DNA of 64,000 nucleotides from JAJPXI01 sp051867655 (lineage in GTDB: Bacteria > Bacillota > Clostridia > Oscillospirales > Oscillospiraceae). The position numbers and the translations under genes are program-made. This document shows, piece after piece, positions 62,414 through 64,000 of the stretch. The notes below the pieces were generated by a model that was given only the letters and a program-made list of their open reading frames with translations, had not been told where the DNA came from and made no database searches. Positions within the stretch are counted from its first letter, which is position 1, and every line of letters begins with the position of its first letter. Where the stretch lies: positions 62,001 to 126,000 of the forward strand of contig JBJDYV010000020.1 of NCBI GenBank assembly GCA_051867655.1. The letters are read 5' to 3'.

Positions 62414-63370
62414 ATGGCCGAAATGATGAAAGCAAAACACCTGGAAAAAGGAAATACCATTGGTGTTGTATCTCCGGCAAGCCCATCGGAGAACCACAGC
62501 GAAATTGCCAGGGCGAAAGAATATCTGGAAAACCTGGGCTACAAGGTGGTCATTGGCAGTAACGTGAATAAGACCAAAGGTTTCACCGCAGCCAGTGAGC
62601 AGGAACGGGCGGATGATATCAACGAAATGTTCGAAAGGGAGGATATTGATGCCATCTTTGTAACCCAGGGGGGCTATGGGTCTGCTCAGATTGTTGATAA
62701 ACTTGATTATGAACTGATCCGCAGCAAGCCGAAGATTTTTACCGGCTTCAGCGATATCACATCCCTGCACCTGGCCATGCAGAAATTCAGCGGCCTGGTA
62801 ACCTTCTACAGTCCGGGTATGGCACGGTTCAATGAGGAAGATTTGAGTGAGTATACGAAAGAAAGTTTTTTCAGGACGCTGGGAATTCCCGAGCCTGCCG
62901 GAGAAATCAAAAAAAGCAGCCCGAAGAAGTGGCTCACATCCATTCACGGAGGTGTCTGTGAAGCGCCTGTAGTGGGGGGGTGCCTGACTTTGATCTGCGC
63001 CAGCCTGGGCACCCCTTACGAAATCGACTGCAAGGATAAAATCCTGTTCTTTGAGGATGTGGACGCAGAACCTTGGATCATAGACAACTCCCTGAGTCAC
63101 CTGAGGAATGCGGGAAAGCTTAAGGATGCAGCCGGCTTTATGATCGGACACTGCGAAAACTGCGTGCCTTTCGATTACAAGCCCGGATTCCTGTGCGATA
63201 CATCTCTGGAGGACGTGCTGGAATACTACCTGAAACCCCTTGGAAAGCCTGCACTGTACGGACTGCCCATGGGGCACGGTGATGACCTTGCCACACTGCC
63301 TCTGGGTGTCAGGTGCCGGCTGGATGCAGATAAGAAGATATTCACGGTGTTGGAAGCCGGAGTAATATAA
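62414..63370 (+). CDS. LD-carboxypeptidase / MccF-like peptidase (family S66)
   Basis: 318 residues. N-terminal TIGVVSPASPSE near 15; nucleophile Ser in TGFSDITSLH near 115; catalytic Glu in FFEDVDAEPW near 217; catalytic His in LPMGHGDD near 291: the Ser-Glu-His triad of S66. The start has GGAGGGAGA directly upstream. The family trims peptidoglycan LD-peptides or inactivates microcin-type peptides. Followed 19 bases later by a peptide-binding lipoprotein gene, so it may process peptides in an uptake operon. Confidence 0.92.
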   Translation: MAEMMKAKHLEKGNTIGVVSPASPSENHSEIARAKEYLENLGYKVVIGSNVNKTKGFTAASEQERADDINEMFEREDIDAIFVTQGGYGSAQIVDKLDYELIRSKPKIFTGFSDITSLHLAMQKFSGLVTFYSPGMARFNEEDLSEYTKESFFRTLGIPEPAGEIKKSSPKKWLTSIHGGVCEAPVVGGCLTLICASLGTPYEIDCKDKILFFEDVDAEPWIIDNSLSHLRNAGKLKDAAGFMIGHCENCVPFDYKPGFLCDTSLEDVLEYYLKPLGKPALYGLPMGHGDDLATLPLGVRCRLDADKKIFTVLEAGVI

Positions 63371-63389
63371 CGACAAGGAGGAAACGAAG

Positions 63390-64000
63390 ATGAAGATGAA
63401 GAAAACCGGAAAGAAGATATTTGCAGGCCTGCTTGCACTGAGCATGATTTTGTCGATGGCAGCTTGCGGCGGAGGAGGCCAGACTGAACAAGGCGGCGGA
63501 GAAGTAATCTTTAACGTGGCAGTCCCCGGTGGCTACGATACGTTAAACTTTTTCTCCACAGAAAGCAGCATGGTCTACGATTGGCTCAACGTAGTCTACG
63601 ATACACTGTTTACCTATGACGACGATTACAATGCAATTCCGAGAGCTGCCAAGGACTGGTCGGTAGAAGACAATGTCTGGACCTTTCATTTAAGAGACGA
63701 CGTATACTTTACCGATGGAGAGCAGCTTACTTCCGCAGACGTAAAGTGGACTTACGAAAACGCCATCGACAGCTATATGTATTCTCTCCACGCGTCCGGC
63801 TTTGTGTCCATCGAATGTCCGGATGATTTCACAGTAGTGTTCACCTGCGAAAATGCAAAACCGGACATGCTGTACCAGGTGATTCCCATTCTGCCGGAGC
63901 ACATCTGGAGCCAGCAGGAAGACGTGTTCAGTTATGAACCGGCGGAACTGATCGGATCCGGCCCCTTTATCTATAGCGCGGAAAGAAGCGGAAGCGGCAG
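63390..64000 (+). CDS. Peptide-binding lipoprotein, SBP family 5, cut by window end
   Basis: The ATG at 63390 has AAGGAGG 8 bases upstream. About 203 residues are visible: signal peptide ending LSMAAC (Cys26), Gly-rich linker, then SBP_bac_5 elements (TLNFFSTES near 52, WSVEDNVWTFHLRDDVYFTDGEQLTSADV near 92-120). This is the third family-5 binding protein in the window. The permease and ATPase genes presumably follow beyond 64000. Confidence 0.92.
   Translation, partial: MKMKKTGKKIFAGLLALSMILSMAACGGGGQTEQGGGEVIFNVAVPGGYDTLNFFSTESSMVYDWLNVVYDTLFTYDDDYNAIPRAAKDWSVEDNVWTFHLRDDVYFTDGEQLTSADVKWTYENAIDSYMYSLHASGFVSIECPDDFTVVFTCENAKPDMLYQVIPILPEHIWSQQEDVFSYEPAELIGSGPFIYSAERSGSG

Noticed and set aside
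62233..62562. Small plus-strand frame with two hydrophobic stretches
   Set aside because: It starts inside the terminator hairpin, has no ribosome site and overlaps the start of the LD-carboxypeptidase-like gene in another frame.
1..64000. CRISPR array, prophage or integrative element
   Set aside because: No regularly spaced direct repeats, cas genes, integrase, phage structural genes or conjugation genes were seen.

Overview
The window reads as chromosomal DNA of an anaerobic, amino-acid- and peptide-fermenting Firmicute, most likely an Oscillospiraceae-type gut bacterium close to Intestinimonas or Flavonifractor (inference). The grounds are high GC, Gram-positive-style ribosome binding sites, a pyruvate formate-lyase pair, a PdaB-type deacetylase typical of spore formers, oligopeptide ABC transporters, and a complete lysine-to-butyrate gene set. 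No phage, plasmid or CRISPR signature was seen. Mobile DNA is limited to an IS110 remnant.

Region 1 (1-2.9 kb): the 3' part of a CASTOR/POLLUX-type channel/RCK protein, then an anion permease. Region 2 (3.2-13.2 kb, minus): a LysR-linked peptide-uptake operon with, in transcription order, a beta-helix protein, binding lipoprotein, DppB, DppC, DppD, DppF, a 4-TM protein, a seven-bladed lactonase-like protein and a type-B carboxylesterase. The divergent LysR gene (13.4 kb) shares a promoter region that holds a clear T-N11-A operator. Region 3 (14.4-18.4 kb): an iron-sulfur aldo/keto reductase, a zinc alcohol dehydrogenase and a LysR regulator. Region 4 (18.6-27.4 kb, plus): a second peptide operon of the same design (binding protein, DppBCDF, ceramidase-like hydrolase, esterase, 4-TM protein). 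Region 5 (27.4-33.6 kb): PdaB-like deacetylase, IS110 remnant, pflA, pflB and a LysR gene.

Region 6 (33.6-52.7 kb) is the most unusual part. An operon of about 11 kb (minus) encodes a glycyl-radical-enzyme (GRE) homologue, its radical-SAM activase, a zinc alcohol dehydrogenase, an old-yellow-enzyme-type Fe-S flavoprotein, a DctQ-M-P TRAP transporter, a D-2-hydroxyacid dehydrogenase and a cupin. Next to it lie an HpcH/HpaI aldolase, two FCD-type GntR regulators, a second GRE homologue, a beta-keto-acid cleavage enzyme and a frameshifted UroD-like gene. Both GRE homologues keep the thiyl-radical cysteine position and the C-terminal radical loop, but the loop reads RVATYSAYF: the invariant glycine is threonine in both. 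The only adjacent activase also departs from the usual SAM-site motif. The true PflB in the same window keeps RVSGYA, so this is not a general reading problem.

Region 7 (53.2-61.9 kb, plus) is the lysine fermentation cluster: kamB-kamC (reactivase), then a strong promoter and a lysine riboswitch, then kal-kce-kdd-kamA-kamD-kamE. The P1 helix of the riboswitch uses the same bases as the 5' arm of the following terminator, so lysine should switch the catabolic operon on. Region 8 (62.0-64.0 kb): a degenerate tRNA-like sequence, a terminator, an S66 LD-carboxypeptidase-family gene and the start of a third peptide-binding lipoprotein, cut by the window end.
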